In this document: piece after piece, positions 25,314-34,234 of the stretch
Numbering within the stretch: position 1 is the first letter of the stretch
Layout: every line of letters starts with the position of its first letter
DNA from: Phenylobacterium soli
GTDB lineage: Bacteria > Pseudomonadota > Alphaproteobacteria > Caulobacterales > Caulobacteraceae
Assembly: GCF_003254475.1 (NCBI RefSeq)
Contig: NZ_QFYQ01000001.1
Location: 3,314,001 to 3,378,000 of the forward strand
Length of the DNA stretch: 64,000 bases
Reading direction: 5' to 3'
Position numbers and translations under genes: made by a program
Notes under the pieces: model-generated
The model's database searches: none
Told to the model about the DNA's origin: nothing
The model's input: only the letters and a program-made list of their open reading frames with translations

Positions 25314-25327
25314 GCGATCCAGATCAA
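25314..25327 (+). promoter_or_regulatory. FNR/FixK-like site before the P-type ATPase
   Basis: GCGAT-CCAG-ATCAA matches TTGAT-N4-ATCAA except for two bases in the left half. Its centre is 41.5 bases before the ATG of the ATPase, the same distance as at the second ATPase gene. Confidence 0.45.
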
Positions 25328-25361
25328 GGCCGCGTCCGCGCCGCGCATGAGATGAAACCTC

Positions 25362-27923
25362 ATGCACGCTCGCTCCCCGACGCTGGCCGGAGAGTCCGCG
25401 CCGCCCTTCTGGGCGTCCGCGCCGAAGGCGCTGCTCGAGCGCCTGGGCGCCAGCCCCGAGGGCCTGACCTCGGCCGAGGCGGCGCGGCGGCTGAAGGTCC
25501 ATGGTCCTAACAGCGTGCACGAGCAGGAGGCCCTCTCGGCCGCCCGCCTGCTGCTGCGCCAGTTCCAGAGCCCGCTGGTGCTGATCCTGGTGTTCGCCGC
25601 GGTGATCGCCGGCGGCCTGCGCGAATGGATCGACGCCTCGATCATCCTGGCCATGGTGCTGGGCTCGACCCTCCTCGGCTTCTTCCAGGAGCACCGCGCC
25701 TCGCGGGCCGTCGCCGAGCTGCGCGCAAGGTTGGCGTTGACCGCCAAGGTGCGCCGCGACGGCGCGGTGGCCACCCTGCCCTTTTCCGAGATCGCGCCTG
25801 GCGACGTGGTCCTGCTCTCGGCCGGCGCGGTCGTTCCGGCCGACGCCCTGATCCTGAAGGCCACCAACCTGCTCGTCAGCGAGGCGGCGCTGACCGGCGA
25901 ATCCTTCCCGGTGGAGAAGAAGCCCGGGACCGTGGCCGCCGAGGCCGCCCTGCCCGCCCGCACCAACGCCGTCTTCCTGGGCTCCTCCGTGCGATCCGGC
26001 GCGGGCGAGGCGCTGGTGGCGCGCACCGGCCGCGCCACCGAGTTCGGGGCCATCGCCGAACGGCTGAAGCAGAAGCCCATCGAGACGGAGTTCGCCCGCT
26101 CGCTCCGCCGCTTCGGGACCATGCTGATCCAGGTGATGATCGGCATCGTCCTCTTCGTGCTGATCGTGAACCAGCTCCTTGGGCGGCCTTTCATCGACAG
26201 CCTGCTGTTCTCCGTCGCCCTCGGCCTCGGCATGTCGCCGGAGCTCTTGCCGGCCATCGTCAGCGTCACCCTCTCGGCCGGTGCGCGGCGCCTGGCGCGC
26301 GAAGGGGTCATCGTCCGCCAGCTCGAGGCCATCGAGAATCTCGGCGGGATGACCGTGCTGTGCACCGACAAGACCGGCACCCTGACCGAGGGCGCGATCC
26401 GGCTCATGGACGCAGTGGATCCCGCCGGCCACCCCTCGGCCGACGTCAAGCGCCTCGCCTTCCTGAACGCGGCGCTCCAGGACGGCATGGACAATCCGCT
26501 CGACGAGGCGGTGCGCCAGGCCGGCGCCGGTCTCTCCGTGAAGCGCATCCGGAAGCTGGGGGAGATCCCCTACGACTTCACGCGCAAACGGCTGTCGGTG
26601 CTGGTGCGCGAGGATGGTCATCCGGATCGCCCGCTGCTGATCACCAAGGGCGCCTTCGACCCGGTGCTGGCCCTGTGCACACGGGTGGCGACCGCCCGGG
26701 GCGAAGCGGCGCTGGACGCCAAGGCGAGGGCGAAGCTGCAGGCGTTCTACGAGACCAAGGGACGCGAAGGGCTGCGCCTGCTCGGGCTGGCGACGCGCAT
26801 CCTTGCACCCGGCGGGCGGCTGACGCTCGGCGATGAGGCGGAGATGCGCTTCGAGGGGTTTCTGATATTCCTCGACCCGCCCAAGCCCGAGGCCGTCGAG
26901 GCCATCCACCACCTAGCCGGCATGCACGTGGCCGTGAAGGTGATCAGCGGTGACAACCGTCATGTGGTCCGCCACGTGGCCGAGGCGGTGGGGCTGAAGG
27001 CCAACCAGGTGGTGACCGGCGAGGCCCTCGCCGGCCTCTCCGCCCAGGCCCTGGCGCACCGGGTCGAGCACGCGCAGCTGTTTGCCGAGGTCGATCCGCA
27101 GCAGAAGGAGGCGATCATCCGCGCCCTGCAGCGGCGTGGCCATTGCGTCGGCTACATGGGTGACGGTGTGAACGACGCCCCGGCCCTCTACGCCGCCGAC
27201 GTGGGCATCTCCGTCGACCAGGCCGTCGACGTGGCGCGCGAGAGCGCCGACGTGGTGCTGCTGCGGCGCGATCTCGACGTCCTGCGCCAGGGAGTCGCCG
27301 GCGGCCGGCGCACCTTCGCCAACACCCTGAAATACATCTCGATCACCACCAGCGCGAACTTCGGCAACATGGTCTCGATGGCCCTGGCCGCGCCGCTGCT
27401 GCCCTTCCTGCCGATGGCCGCCAAGCAGATCCTGCTCAACAACTTCCTTTCCGACCTGCCGGCGCTGGCGATCTCAAGCGATGCGGTCGATCCGGCCCAG
27501 CTGCGCACCGCCCAGCGCATGACCATCGCCGACATCCGCCGCTTCATGGTGGTCTTCGGCCTCATATCCTCGGTCTTCGACCTGACCGCGTTCGCCCTTC
27601 TGCTGACCGTGTTCCGCACCACCGAGCCCCTTTTCCAGACCGCCTGGTTCATGCTCTCGGTGCTGACGGAGCTGACGGTGATCATGGTGCTACGCACCCA
27701 TGGGCCGGTCTGGAAGAGCCGGGCGAGCCCGTTGCTGGAGGGCACGGCCGCGGTCGTCGGCACCGCGGCGCTCCTGACCCCGTTCCTGGGGCCGGTCTCC
27801 CGCCTGTTCGGCTTCGCCCCCTTGCCGCCCATGCTGCTGCTCGGGATCTTCGCCCTGGTGGCGGCCTATCTGGCGGCCACCGAAGCGGCGAAGCTCAGGT
27901 TCTTCAGGCCCCGCAGACGCTAA
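25362..27923 (+). CDS. P-type cation ATPase, MgtA-like
   Basis: An 853-residue P-type ATPase. In order: cation-ATPase N-terminal domain, actuator loop with ALTGESFPVEK, membrane helix 4 with GMSPELLPAIVSVTLS, phosphorylation site TVLCTDKTGTLTEG, ATP-binding domain with KGAFDPVLALC, hinge MGDGVNDAPAL and four C-terminal helices. The SPELLP motif in helix 4 and the overall order resemble P3B magnesium-importing ATPases (MgtA/MgtB); the ion is not proven. The ATG has no clear ribosome site and an FNR/FixK-like site is placed so that transcription could start at the ATG. The stop overlaps that of the convergent TauE gene. Confidence 0.87.
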   Translation: MHARSPTLAGESAPPFWASAPKALLERLGASPEGLTSAEAARRLKVHGPNSVHEQEALSAARLLLRQFQSPLVLILVFAAVIAGGLREWIDASIILAMVLGSTLLGFFQEHRASRAVAELRARLALTAKVRRDGAVATLPFSEIAPGDVVLLSAGAVVPADALILKATNLLVSEAALTGESFPVEKKPGTVAAEAALPARTNAVFLGSSVRSGAGEALVARTGRATEFGAIAERLKQKPIETEFARSLRRFGTMLIQVMIGIVLFVLIVNQLLGRPFIDSLLFSVALGLGMSPELLPAIVSVTLSAGARRLAREGVIVRQLEAIENLGGMTVLCTDKTGTLTEGAIRLMDAVDPAGHPSADVKRLAFLNAALQDGMDNPLDEAVRQAGAGLSVKRIRKLGEIPYDFTRKRLSVLVREDGHPDRPLLITKGAFDPVLALCTRVATARGEAALDAKARAKLQAFYETKGREGLRLLGLATRILAPGGRLTLGDEAEMRFEGFLIFLDPPKPEAVEAIHHLAGMHVAVKVISGDNRHVVRHVAEAVGLKANQVVTGEALAGLSAQALAHRVEHAQLFAEVDPQQKEAIIRALQRRGHCVGYMGDGVNDAPALYAADVGISVDQAVDVARESADVVLLRRDLDVLRQGVAGGRRTFANTLKYISITTSANFGNMVSMALAAPLLPFLPMAAKQILLNNFLSDLPALAISSDAVDPAQLRTAQRMTIADIRRFMVVFGLISSVFDLTAFALLLTVFRTTEPLFQTAWFMLSVLTELTVIMVLRTHGPVWKSRASPLLEGTAAVVGTAALLTPFLGPVSRLFGFAPLPPMLLLGIFALVAAYLAATEAAKLRFFRPRRR

Positions 27924-28726
27924 TGCGTGGCGCGCCAGGCGACGTAGCCGGCGGCCAGGATGACCATCACCGCGAACACTCGGCGGGCCGTGGTCGCATG
28001 GCCTTCCAGCAGGCGCGCGGTCGGGGCGCCGGCCAGGGCGCCGAGGCCGCCGCCGGCGATCAGGGCGAGGAACAGCGGCCAGTCGACGAGGCCCGAGGCC
28101 GCATAGCTGGCGCTGGTCGCCGCGCCGAACAGGGCGACCGACACCAGGGACGAGGCCGCGGCGTGGGCCAGAGTCATGCCGGTGGCGGCCATCAGGCCGG
28201 GCACGATCAGGAAGCCGCCGCCGATGCCGAAGAAGCCGGCCGCGAGGCCGGTGATCAGGCCCAGCGGGGCGATGCGCAGGACGTGGCGCAGGGTGAGCCG
28301 CACCGACGGGTCCCCCTCGCTCTTCTTCGGGGCCAGCATGGAGGCGCCGATCACCGCCATGGCGAGGGCGAACCAGAGCAGCAGGCTGTGGCCGTCGACC
28401 TGCTTGGCGATCTGGGCGCCGGTCAGCGAGCCGATCAGGCCGGCGGCGCCGAAGGCGACGGCGCACGGCCACTTCACCTGGCCGGCGCGGGCCTGGGCGC
28501 CGAGCGCCACCAGGGCGTTGAGGCTGACCGCCGCCGAAGCCGTGCCGATCGCCACGTGGGGGTCGCGCACGCCCACCCCATAGAGCAGCAGCGGCGTCGC
28601 CAAAACCGAGCCCCCGCCGCCGAACAGGGCGAGGAGGAAGCCGATGCCGGCGCCGCCGAAGGCCGCCGCCACATAGGCCCACAGGTCCAGGGAATCGTAG
28701 GCGGCCAGGGTGATGGTGCTGGTCAC
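27920..28726 (-). CDS. TauE/SafE family sulfite/sulfur exporter
   Basis: A 268-residue membrane protein with about eight helices and the duplicated TauE/SafE signature: LLALFGGGGSVLATPLLL and AAGFFGIGGGFLIVPGLM. Family members export sulfite or other sulfur compounds. Its GTG overlaps the stop of the BigR-like regulator by four bases, so the two are cotranscribed. In BigR operons a membrane protein of this kind removes sulfite made by persulfide oxidation, which fits the divergent persulfide dioxygenase-like gene. Confidence 0.87.
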   Translation of the reverse strand: MTSTITLAAYDSLDLWAYVAAAFGGAGIGFLLALFGGGGSVLATPLLLYGVGVRDPHVAIGTASAAVSLNALVALGAQARAGQVKWPCAVAFGAAGLIGSLTGAQIAKQVDGHSLLLWFALAMAVIGASMLAPKKSEGDPSVRLTLRHVLRIAPLGLITGLAAGFFGIGGGFLIVPGLMAATGMTLAHAAASSLVSVALFGAATSASYAASGLVDWPLFLALIAGGGLGALAGAPTARLLEGHATTARRVFAVMVILAAGYVAWRATH

Positions 28727-29055
28727 GGCGCCTTGCCCTCCCGGGGCGGACAGAAGATCTCGGCCAGGGTGGCCACCACCTTGGCGGCGGCCTCGTCGGC
28801 GAAGCGATAGAAGATCGTCTGGCCCTCGCGGCGGGTGGCGACCACCCCTTGCTCGCGCAGCAGCGCGAGATGCTGGGAGAGCGCGGACTGGGAGAGGCCC
28901 ACCAGCGACTGGATCTGGCCGACCGACAGCTCGCCGTCGCCGAGCTGGCAAAGGATCATCAGCCGCCGCTCGTTGGAGAGCGCCCGCATCAGCTGCGCGG
29001 CGCGGCCGGCGCTGGCCTCAAATTCGGTGATGTCGAAGCTGGCGAGATCGAACAT
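28723..29055 (-). CDS. bigR: ArsR-family persulfide sensor, BigR/SqrR-like
   Basis: A 110-residue winged-helix repressor of the ArsR/SmtB fold (recognition helix LSQSALSQHLALLREQG). It lacks the metal-site cysteine cluster of ArsR but has two cysteines, Cys36 in ILCQLGD and Cys102 in EIFCPP. Their 66-residue separation equals that of the reactive pair in SqrR (41/107) and BigR (42/108), which form a tetrasulfide bridge with reactive sulfur and release DNA. It should repress itself, tauE and the divergent hydrolase. An imperfect palindrome sits between them. Confidence 0.88.
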   Translation of the reverse strand: MFDLASFDITEFEASAGRAAQLMRALSNERRLMILCQLGDGELSVGQIQSLVGLSQSALSQHLALLREQGVVATRREGQTIFYRFADEAAAKVVATLAEIFCPPREGKAP

Positions 29056-29062
29056 GATTCCG

Positions 29063-29099
29063 ATATATGAGTTGTTTCTAAATTAGCAACTTCTTATAT
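29063..29099. promoter_or_regulatory. Probable operator in the BigR-like/hydrolase divergent gap
   Basis: An AT-rich imperfect palindrome: ATATATGAGTTG at 29063-29074 and CAACTTCTTATAT at 29087-29099, with a 12-base centre. It is the only AT-rich inverted repeat in the 67-base gap and covers both probable promoters. Confidence 0.6.
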
Positions 29100-29122
29100 G
29101 CAGGAGACAAGGAGCCGCGCCC

Positions 29123-29998
29123 ATGCCTTCCGCCCATCGACCCGACGTCCAGGCCTTCTTCGACCCGGCCACGTCCACCGCCACCTTCCTGGTCTCCGAT
29201 CCGGCGACCAAGGCCGCGGCCATCGTCGACCCGGTGCTCGACTTCGATCCCAAGTCGGCGCGTATCTCCACCCGCTCGGCCGACGCGGTGCTGCAGGCGG
29301 CCAAGGCTCAGGGCCTGCACGTGACCTATGTGCTCGAGACCCACGCCCACGCCGACCACCTGTCGGCCGGGGACTACATCCGGCGCGAGACCGGCGCCGG
29401 TATCGTCATCGGCGCGCACATTACCGAGGTGCAGAAGGTCTTCATCCCCCGTTTCGAGGCCGACGACGTGAGCGCCGACGGCAGCGTCTTCGACTACCTG
29501 GTGGACGACGGCGAGGCCCTGGCCCTGGGCGACCTTAACATCGAGGTCATGCACACGCCCGGCCACACCCCGGCCTGCGTGACCTATGTGATCGGCGATG
29601 CGGCCTTCGTCGGCGACACCCTGTTCATGCCCGACTACGGGACTGCGCGGACGGACTTCCCCGGCGGCGACGCGACCGCCCTCTACCGCTCGATCCGCCG
29701 GATCCTCAGCCTCCCGCCGCAGACGCGCGTCTTTGTCGGGCACGACTACTTGCCGCCCGAAGGTCGCACCGAGAACCGCTGGGAGACCACCATCGCCGAG
29801 GAGGCCGCCGGCAACGTCCACGCCCACCAGGGCGTCACCGAGGACGCCTTCGTCCAGGTCCGCCGCGCGCGTGACGCCACCCTGGCGCCCCCGGCGCTCA
29901 TCCTGCCGTCGTTGCAGGTCAACATCCGCGCCGGCGCCCTGCCCCCGCCGACGCCTGGCGGCCATGTCTTCCTCCGCCTGCCGGTCAGCGTCGGCTAG
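29123..29998 (+). CDS. MBL-fold hydrolase, persulfide dioxygenase-like
   Basis: A 291-residue metallo-beta-lactamase-fold protein. Metal ligands are visible in ETHAHADHLSAG, HTPGHTPACV, VGDTLFMPDYG and FVGHDYLPPEG. The sequence resembles the ETHE1/Blh branch, which oxidises glutathione persulfide to sulfite with one iron. It lacks the N-terminal DUF442 domain found in some Blh proteins. The divergent BigR-like repressor and TauE exporter make a sulfide/persulfide detoxification module. A ribosome site (AGGAG) precedes the ATG. Confidence 0.87.
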   Translation: MPSAHRPDVQAFFDPATSTATFLVSDPATKAAAIVDPVLDFDPKSARISTRSADAVLQAAKAQGLHVTYVLETHAHADHLSAGDYIRRETGAGIVIGAHITEVQKVFIPRFEADDVSADGSVFDYLVDDGEALALGDLNIEVMHTPGHTPACVTYVIGDAAFVGDTLFMPDYGTARTDFPGGDATALYRSIRRILSLPPQTRVFVGHDYLPPEGRTENRWETTIAEEAAGNVHAHQGVTEDAFVQVRRARDATLAPPALILPSLQVNIRAGALPPPTPGGHVFLRLPVSVG

Positions 29999-30046
29999 CG
30001 CTTGCCTGCCCCGCGGTAAGTCTGGCCTGATCCCTCCCCAAGAAGA

Positions 30047-30082
30047 GCCCTTGGGTAAAAGCCTTTGGGCAAGTGCCTTGGG
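30047..30082 (+). repeat. Three direct repeats of a GCCTTTGGG unit before the P450 gene
   Basis: GCCCTTGGG at 30047, GCCTTTGGG at 30061 and GCCTTGGG at 30075 occur with exact 14-base spacing. The last unit merges into the ribosome site of the P450 gene. Regulatory role not established. Confidence 0.5.
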
Positions 30083-30091
30083 AGGGCCGCC

Positions 30092-31285
30092 ATGGACATC
30101 GATCTCCTGTCGCCGGAGCGCTTCGCCGGCGGCCAGCCGCACGACCAGTTCCGCTGGCTGCGCGAGCACGACCCCGTCCACTGGCACGCGGAGCCGGGCG
30201 GTCCCGGGTTCTGGGCGGTGACGCGCTACGAGGACGTCCGCGCGGTCGACCGTGACTTCCAGACCTTCTCCTCCGAGCCGACGATCATGATCGCCGACCC
30301 GACGCCGGAGGCGGGCACGGCGTTCGGCCCCTACAAGATGATGCTGATGATGGACCCGCCGGAGCACACCGGCTTCCGCAAGCTCATCCGCTCGGAGTTC
30401 ACCCAGCCGGCCGCCCACCTGCGCGAGGGCCGCATCCAGGAGCTGGCGCGCCAGATCGTCGATGCGGTGGCCGACAAGGGCGAGGTCGACTTCGTGGCCG
30501 AGGTGGCCGGCGAGATGCCCTCCTACGTCATCGCCGAGCTGATGGGGCTGCCGCTCGACGACGGCCGTAAGCTCTACGAGCTGACTGAGACCATCCACAC
30601 CGCGCCCGAGGCCCTGCCGCCCGGCGCCGGGGCGGCCGCCGTCGGCAAGATGTTCGAATACGCCATGGGGGTGCTAGCCGAGAAGCGCGCCCGCCCCACC
30701 GACGATCTCGCCTCCAAGATCATCCACGCCGAGGTCGACGGCCGCCGGCTGGAGGATCCGGAGTTCCTGCTGTTCTTCCTGCTGCTGGTCGACGCCGGCG
30801 GCGACACCACCCGCAACCTGCTGTCCGGCGGCCTCCTGGCCCTGATGCAGAACCCGGACCACTTCCGCTGGCTGATGGAGGATCTGGACGCCCGCCTGCC
30901 GGCCGCCCGCGAGGAGCTGCTGCGCTACACCTCTCCGGTGATCTACATGCGCCGCACCGCGACCCGCGACACCGAGCTGGGCGGCACGCAGATCAAGAAA
31001 GGCGACAAGGTCGTCATGTACTTCGGCTCGGCCAACCGCGACGCCGCCAAGTTCGAGGCGCCCGACGCCCTGGCCCTCGCCCGTCCGGAAAACGAACACA
31101 TCGCCTTCGGCAACGGGCCGCACGTGTGCCTGGGCCAGCACCTGGCGCGCATCGAGATTGACGCGATGTTCAAGGAGGTCCTGACGCGCATGAAGGACTT
31201 CGAGCTCGCCGCCGAACCCGAGTGGCTGGCCTCGAACTTCATCTCGGGGCCCAAGGCCATGCCGGTGCGGTTCCGCAAGGCCTGA
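30092..31285 (+). CDS. Cytochrome P450
   Basis: A 397-residue soluble bacterial P450. The oxygen-activation helix reads LVDAGGDTTRNLLSGG; the ExxR pair is in AAREELLRYTS; the heme loop is FGNGPHVCLGQHLARIE with the axial cysteine near residue 346. It needs a ferredoxin and reductase, neither of which is adjacent. The ATG at 30092 has GGGAGG 6 bases upstream; an in-frame TTG at 30065 lies within the upstream direct repeats. The substrate cannot be told from sequence; related class I P450s act on terpenoids, steroids or alkanes. Confidence 0.9.
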   Translation: MDIDLLSPERFAGGQPHDQFRWLREHDPVHWHAEPGGPGFWAVTRYEDVRAVDRDFQTFSSEPTIMIADPTPEAGTAFGPYKMMLMMDPPEHTGFRKLIRSEFTQPAAHLREGRIQELARQIVDAVADKGEVDFVAEVAGEMPSYVIAELMGLPLDDGRKLYELTETIHTAPEALPPGAGAAAVGKMFEYAMGVLAEKRARPTDDLASKIIHAEVDGRRLEDPEFLLFFLLLVDAGGDTTRNLLSGGLLALMQNPDHFRWLMEDLDARLPAAREELLRYTSPVIYMRRTATRDTELGGTQIKKGDKVVMYFGSANRDAAKFEAPDALALARPENEHIAFGNGPHVCLGQHLARIEIDAMFKEVLTRMKDFELAAEPEWLASNFISGPKAMPVRFRKA

Positions 31286-31308
31286 CCTCCGCGCGTTTTC
31301 TGCGGTCC

Positions 31309-31337
31309 AAAAAAAAAAAGGCGGCCCGAGAGCCGCC
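31309..31337 (-). terminator. Intrinsic terminator of the M3 peptidase gene
   Basis: Arms GGCGGC/GCCGCC (6 bp, loop 6) are followed on the minus strand by a run of 11 T. It lies 11 bases after the peptidase stop and may also end P450 transcription. Confidence 0.85.
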
Positions 31338-31348
31338 CTTCGTCATCA

Positions 31349-33511
31349 CTACTTGTCGCCGCCTTCGGCCGCGAGGCCGCGGTGGCTGAGCATCGGGCCG
31401 ATGTCGGGATCCTTGCCGTAGAAGGCGCGGAACATCGGGCCGTACTCCTCGGTGTGGCCCTTCGAAAGGATCAGGTCGCGGAAGCGCTGCCCGTTCTCGC
31501 GCGACAGGCCGCCATGGCTCGAGAACCAGCTCCAGCTGTCGTCCGCCAGCATCTGGGTCCAGAGGTAGGCGTAGTAGCCGGCCGCATAGCCGTTGCCCCA
31601 GATGTGCAGGAAGTAGCTGGAGCGGTAGCGCGGCGGCACGTCGGCGAAGTCGACGTTCCCGGCCTTCAGCGCCTTCGCCTCGAAGCCGTCGATGTCGGTC
31701 TGCTTGGGCGCGTCGGCGCCCAGCGAATGCCACTGCATGTCGAGCTCGGCCGCGGCGATGAGCTCGCCCATGGTGTAGCCTTGGTTGAAGTCCTTGGCCC
31801 GGCGGATCTTTGCCACCAGCTCCTGCGGGATCGGCGCGCCGGTCTTGTAGTGCACCGCGTAATGGGCGAGCACCTTCGGCTCCAGCGCCCAGTTCTCGTT
31901 GAACTGTGACGGGAACTCCACGAAGTCGCGGGCGACGTTGGTGCCCGAGAGGGTCGGATACTCCTGCGCCGCGAACAGGCCGTGCAGCGCGTGGCCGAAC
32001 TCGTGGAACATGGTGGTGACGTCGTCGTAGCTGATCAGCGCCGGCTGGCCGGGCGCGGGCTTGGTGAAGTTCGCCACATTGAACACCACCGGCTTCGTGC
32101 CCAGCAGCTTCGACTGGCCGACGAAGTTGCTCATCCAGGCGCCGCCCGACTTGTTGTCGCGCTTCCAGTAGTCGAAGTACATCAGGCCCAGCACCGAGCC
32201 GTCCTTGTCGTGGACCTCGAAGACCCGCATCTCGGGCACGTAGGTCGGGATGTCCTTCCGCTCCTTGAAGGTGATCCCGTAGAGCTCGGTGGCGGCGTAG
32301 AGCACGCCATCGGTGAGCACCTTGTTGATCTCGAAGTAGGGCTTCAGCTCCTCGTCGTTGAGGTCGTACTTGGCCTTGCGCACGCGCTCGGAGTAGCGCT
32401 CCCAGTCCCACGGCTTGACGGTGAAGTCCTCGCCGCCCGCCTTGATGGCGGCGTTGATGTCGGCCGCCTCGCGTTCCGAGCGGGCGCGCGCCGCCGGGGC
32501 GAGCTGGCCGATGAAGCGCTGAACCGCCTCGGGGTTCTTGGCCATCTGGTTCTCGAGGACGTAGGCGGCGTAGTTCGGCTGGCCGAACAGCTTGGCCTTC
32601 TCGGCGCGCAGCTTGGCCATGGAGGCAATCAGGTCGCGGGTGTCGTTGGCGTCGCCCTTCTGGGCGCGCGTCCAGCTGTGCTCGAACAGCTCCTGGCGCA
32701 CGCTGCGATCGGAGAGATCCTGCAGCAGCGGCTGCTGAGTGGTGTTCTGCAGCGGCAGGACCCACTTGCCCTTGAGGCCGCGCGCCTCGGCCGCCTGGGC
32801 GGCGGCCGCGACCTGGGCTTCGGAGAGGCCGGCCAGTTTCGACTTGTCGTCGGTGACATAGGCCCCGGCCTTGGCCGCGGCGATCAGCTTCTGCTGGAAG
32901 GCGGTGCCGAGGCTGGAGAGCTGCTCGTTGATCGCCTTCAGCTTGGTCTGGTCGGCGGCCGAAAGCTTGGCGCCGGAGCGGACGAACTCGTCATAGACGA
33001 CCTTCACCAGCTGGCGCGCCTCGGGATCCTTGAGGCTGTCGCGCTTGTCGTAGACGGTCTGGACACGGGCGAAGAGCTTGGGGTTGAGGAAGATGGCGTC
33101 GTGGTGGGCGGCCAGCTTCGGCGAGGTCTCGGCGTCGATCTTGTCGAGGGTGTCGTTGGTGTTGGCGCTGGTCAGGGCCGAGAAGACGTTGATCACCCGG
33201 TCCAGCATCTGGCCCGAGCGCTCCATGGCGACGATGGTGTTCTCGAAGGTCGCAGGCGCGGGGTTGTTGGCGATCTTGGCGATCTCGGCCTTCTGCTCCG
33301 CCATGCCGGCGTAGATCGCCGGCTTGAAGTCGGCGTCCTTGATCTTGTCGAACTGCGGCGCGTGCAGAAACAGCGGGCTCGGCTTGGCGAAGACGCTTCC
33401 GGCGGCGCCGGCGGCCGGCGTCTTGCCGGCCTTGGCCGGAGCGGCGTCGGCCGCGGCGGCGGCCAGCGCGCAGACGGCGGCGCCCAGAAGAAGCGTGCGG
33501 ATCGGATTCAT
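31349..33511 (-). CDS. Exported M3-family oligopeptidase (Dcp-like)
   Basis: A 720-residue zinc peptidase of family M3. The N-terminus (MNPIRTLLLGAAVCALAAAA) is a signal peptide. The zinc motif is in VTTMFHEFGHALHGLF near residue 500, with a downstream glutamate in VARDFVEFPSQ as third ligand. A C-terminal segment (FHIWGNGYAAGYYAYLWTQ-like) matches peptidyl-dipeptidase Dcp. It probably trims peptides in the periplasm. The start at 33511 is the only one that gives a signal peptide; open frame beyond it is non-coding. Single gene, own terminator. Confidence 0.9.
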   Translation of the reverse strand: MNPIRTLLLGAAVCALAAAAADAAPAKAGKTPAAGAAGSVFAKPSPLFLHAPQFDKIKDADFKPAIYAGMAEQKAEIAKIANNPAPATFENTIVAMERSGQMLDRVINVFSALTSANTNDTLDKIDAETSPKLAAHHDAIFLNPKLFARVQTVYDKRDSLKDPEARQLVKVVYDEFVRSGAKLSAADQTKLKAINEQLSSLGTAFQQKLIAAAKAGAYVTDDKSKLAGLSEAQVAAAAQAAEARGLKGKWVLPLQNTTQQPLLQDLSDRSVRQELFEHSWTRAQKGDANDTRDLIASMAKLRAEKAKLFGQPNYAAYVLENQMAKNPEAVQRFIGQLAPAARARSEREAADINAAIKAGGEDFTVKPWDWERYSERVRKAKYDLNDEELKPYFEINKVLTDGVLYAATELYGITFKERKDIPTYVPEMRVFEVHDKDGSVLGLMYFDYWKRDNKSGGAWMSNFVGQSKLLGTKPVVFNVANFTKPAPGQPALISYDDVTTMFHEFGHALHGLFAAQEYPTLSGTNVARDFVEFPSQFNENWALEPKVLAHYAVHYKTGAPIPQELVAKIRRAKDFNQGYTMGELIAAAELDMQWHSLGADAPKQTDIDGFEAKALKAGNVDFADVPPRYRSSYFLHIWGNGYAAGYYAYLWTQMLADDSWSWFSSHGGLSRENGQRFRDLILSKGHTEEYGPMFRAFYGKDPDIGPMLSHRGLAAEGGDK

Positions 33512-33763
33512 GAGGCGGTTTCCCCGAGGCTTGCCGCGCGACTTCCGGCGCGGATTTGCGATTGCGCTTACCGCTACAGCATGGGCCGCCCCTGACAAGG
33601 CGCCGCCCCGCAACTTTTCGCCCGCACCGGTGGGCGAGGCGCAAGATTCCGCCTGGCGGAGAGTTGTCGGGGGCCCGGGAACGGCCAATTCGGACCGGCG
33701 TTCTCTGCGCACGCCGGCCAGACACGACGCCCCCCGCCCCCCTGCCTCACCACAAGCGCCGCC

Positions 33764-34162
33764 ATGAACCGGGGACGCAGAAACGGCGATCGTTCGCGCG
33801 AAGGGCTCGCGCCCATCGCGGCCGCCTTCGCGGTCTTCGCCCTGCTGATCCAGGCCCTGCTGCCCGCCGCCGCCCTGGCCGCAACCCGCGGCGACGGCCC
33901 GGCCCTGGTGGTCTGCACCCTCGACGGCTCGAAGACGGTCTTCAGCCAGGCCCTGCCGCAGCCCAAGCCCAAGGGCTTCGCCGGCCTGCCCTGCCAGGAT
34001 TGCCTGGTGGCGGTGAGCGCCTTCCTGGCGACCCCGGTCCTCTCCGTCGAACCGGGCCCCGCCGTCTTCGTCCGCATCGCGCACGATGTCCGCCCGGCCG
34101 TTCGCCTGGCGCTCGCCCGCGCGCCGCCGCGCCCCTTTGGGCAAGGCCCACCGATCCCCTGA
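33764..34162 (+). CDS. DUF2946-like exported protein
   Basis: A 132-residue protein with an N-terminal hydrophobic helix (AAAFAVFALLIQALLPAAAL) acting as signal or anchor and a C-x-x-C motif in GLPCQDCLVAV. This matches the DUF2946 family, often found beside TonB-dependent receptors or copper-handling genes. The TonB receptor gene starts 72 bases downstream on the same strand. A role in metal uptake is inferred from context only. Confidence 0.7.
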   Translation: MNRGRRNGDRSREGLAPIAAAFAVFALLIQALLPAAALAATRGDGPALVVCTLDGSKTVFSQALPQPKPKGFAGLPCQDCLVAVSAFLATPVLSVEPGPAVFVRIAHDVRPAVRLALARAPPRPFGQGPPIP

Positions 34163-34234
34163 GACTTCAGAGCCGCACGTCGAAGCCGCGCGTCCGCATC
34201 AGGCGCGCCTGCGTCCTCGCATCTCAGGAACAAC

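Noticed and set aside
25266..26912. Possible long N-terminal extension of PhoR.
   Set aside because: It is antisense to the P-type ATPase gene; PhoR similarity begins just after the GTG at 25265.
33512..33763. GC-rich structured region before the DUF2946/TonB receptor genes, considered as a cobalamin or TPP riboswitch.
   Set aside because: The conserved cobalamin box and TPP core sequences are absent.
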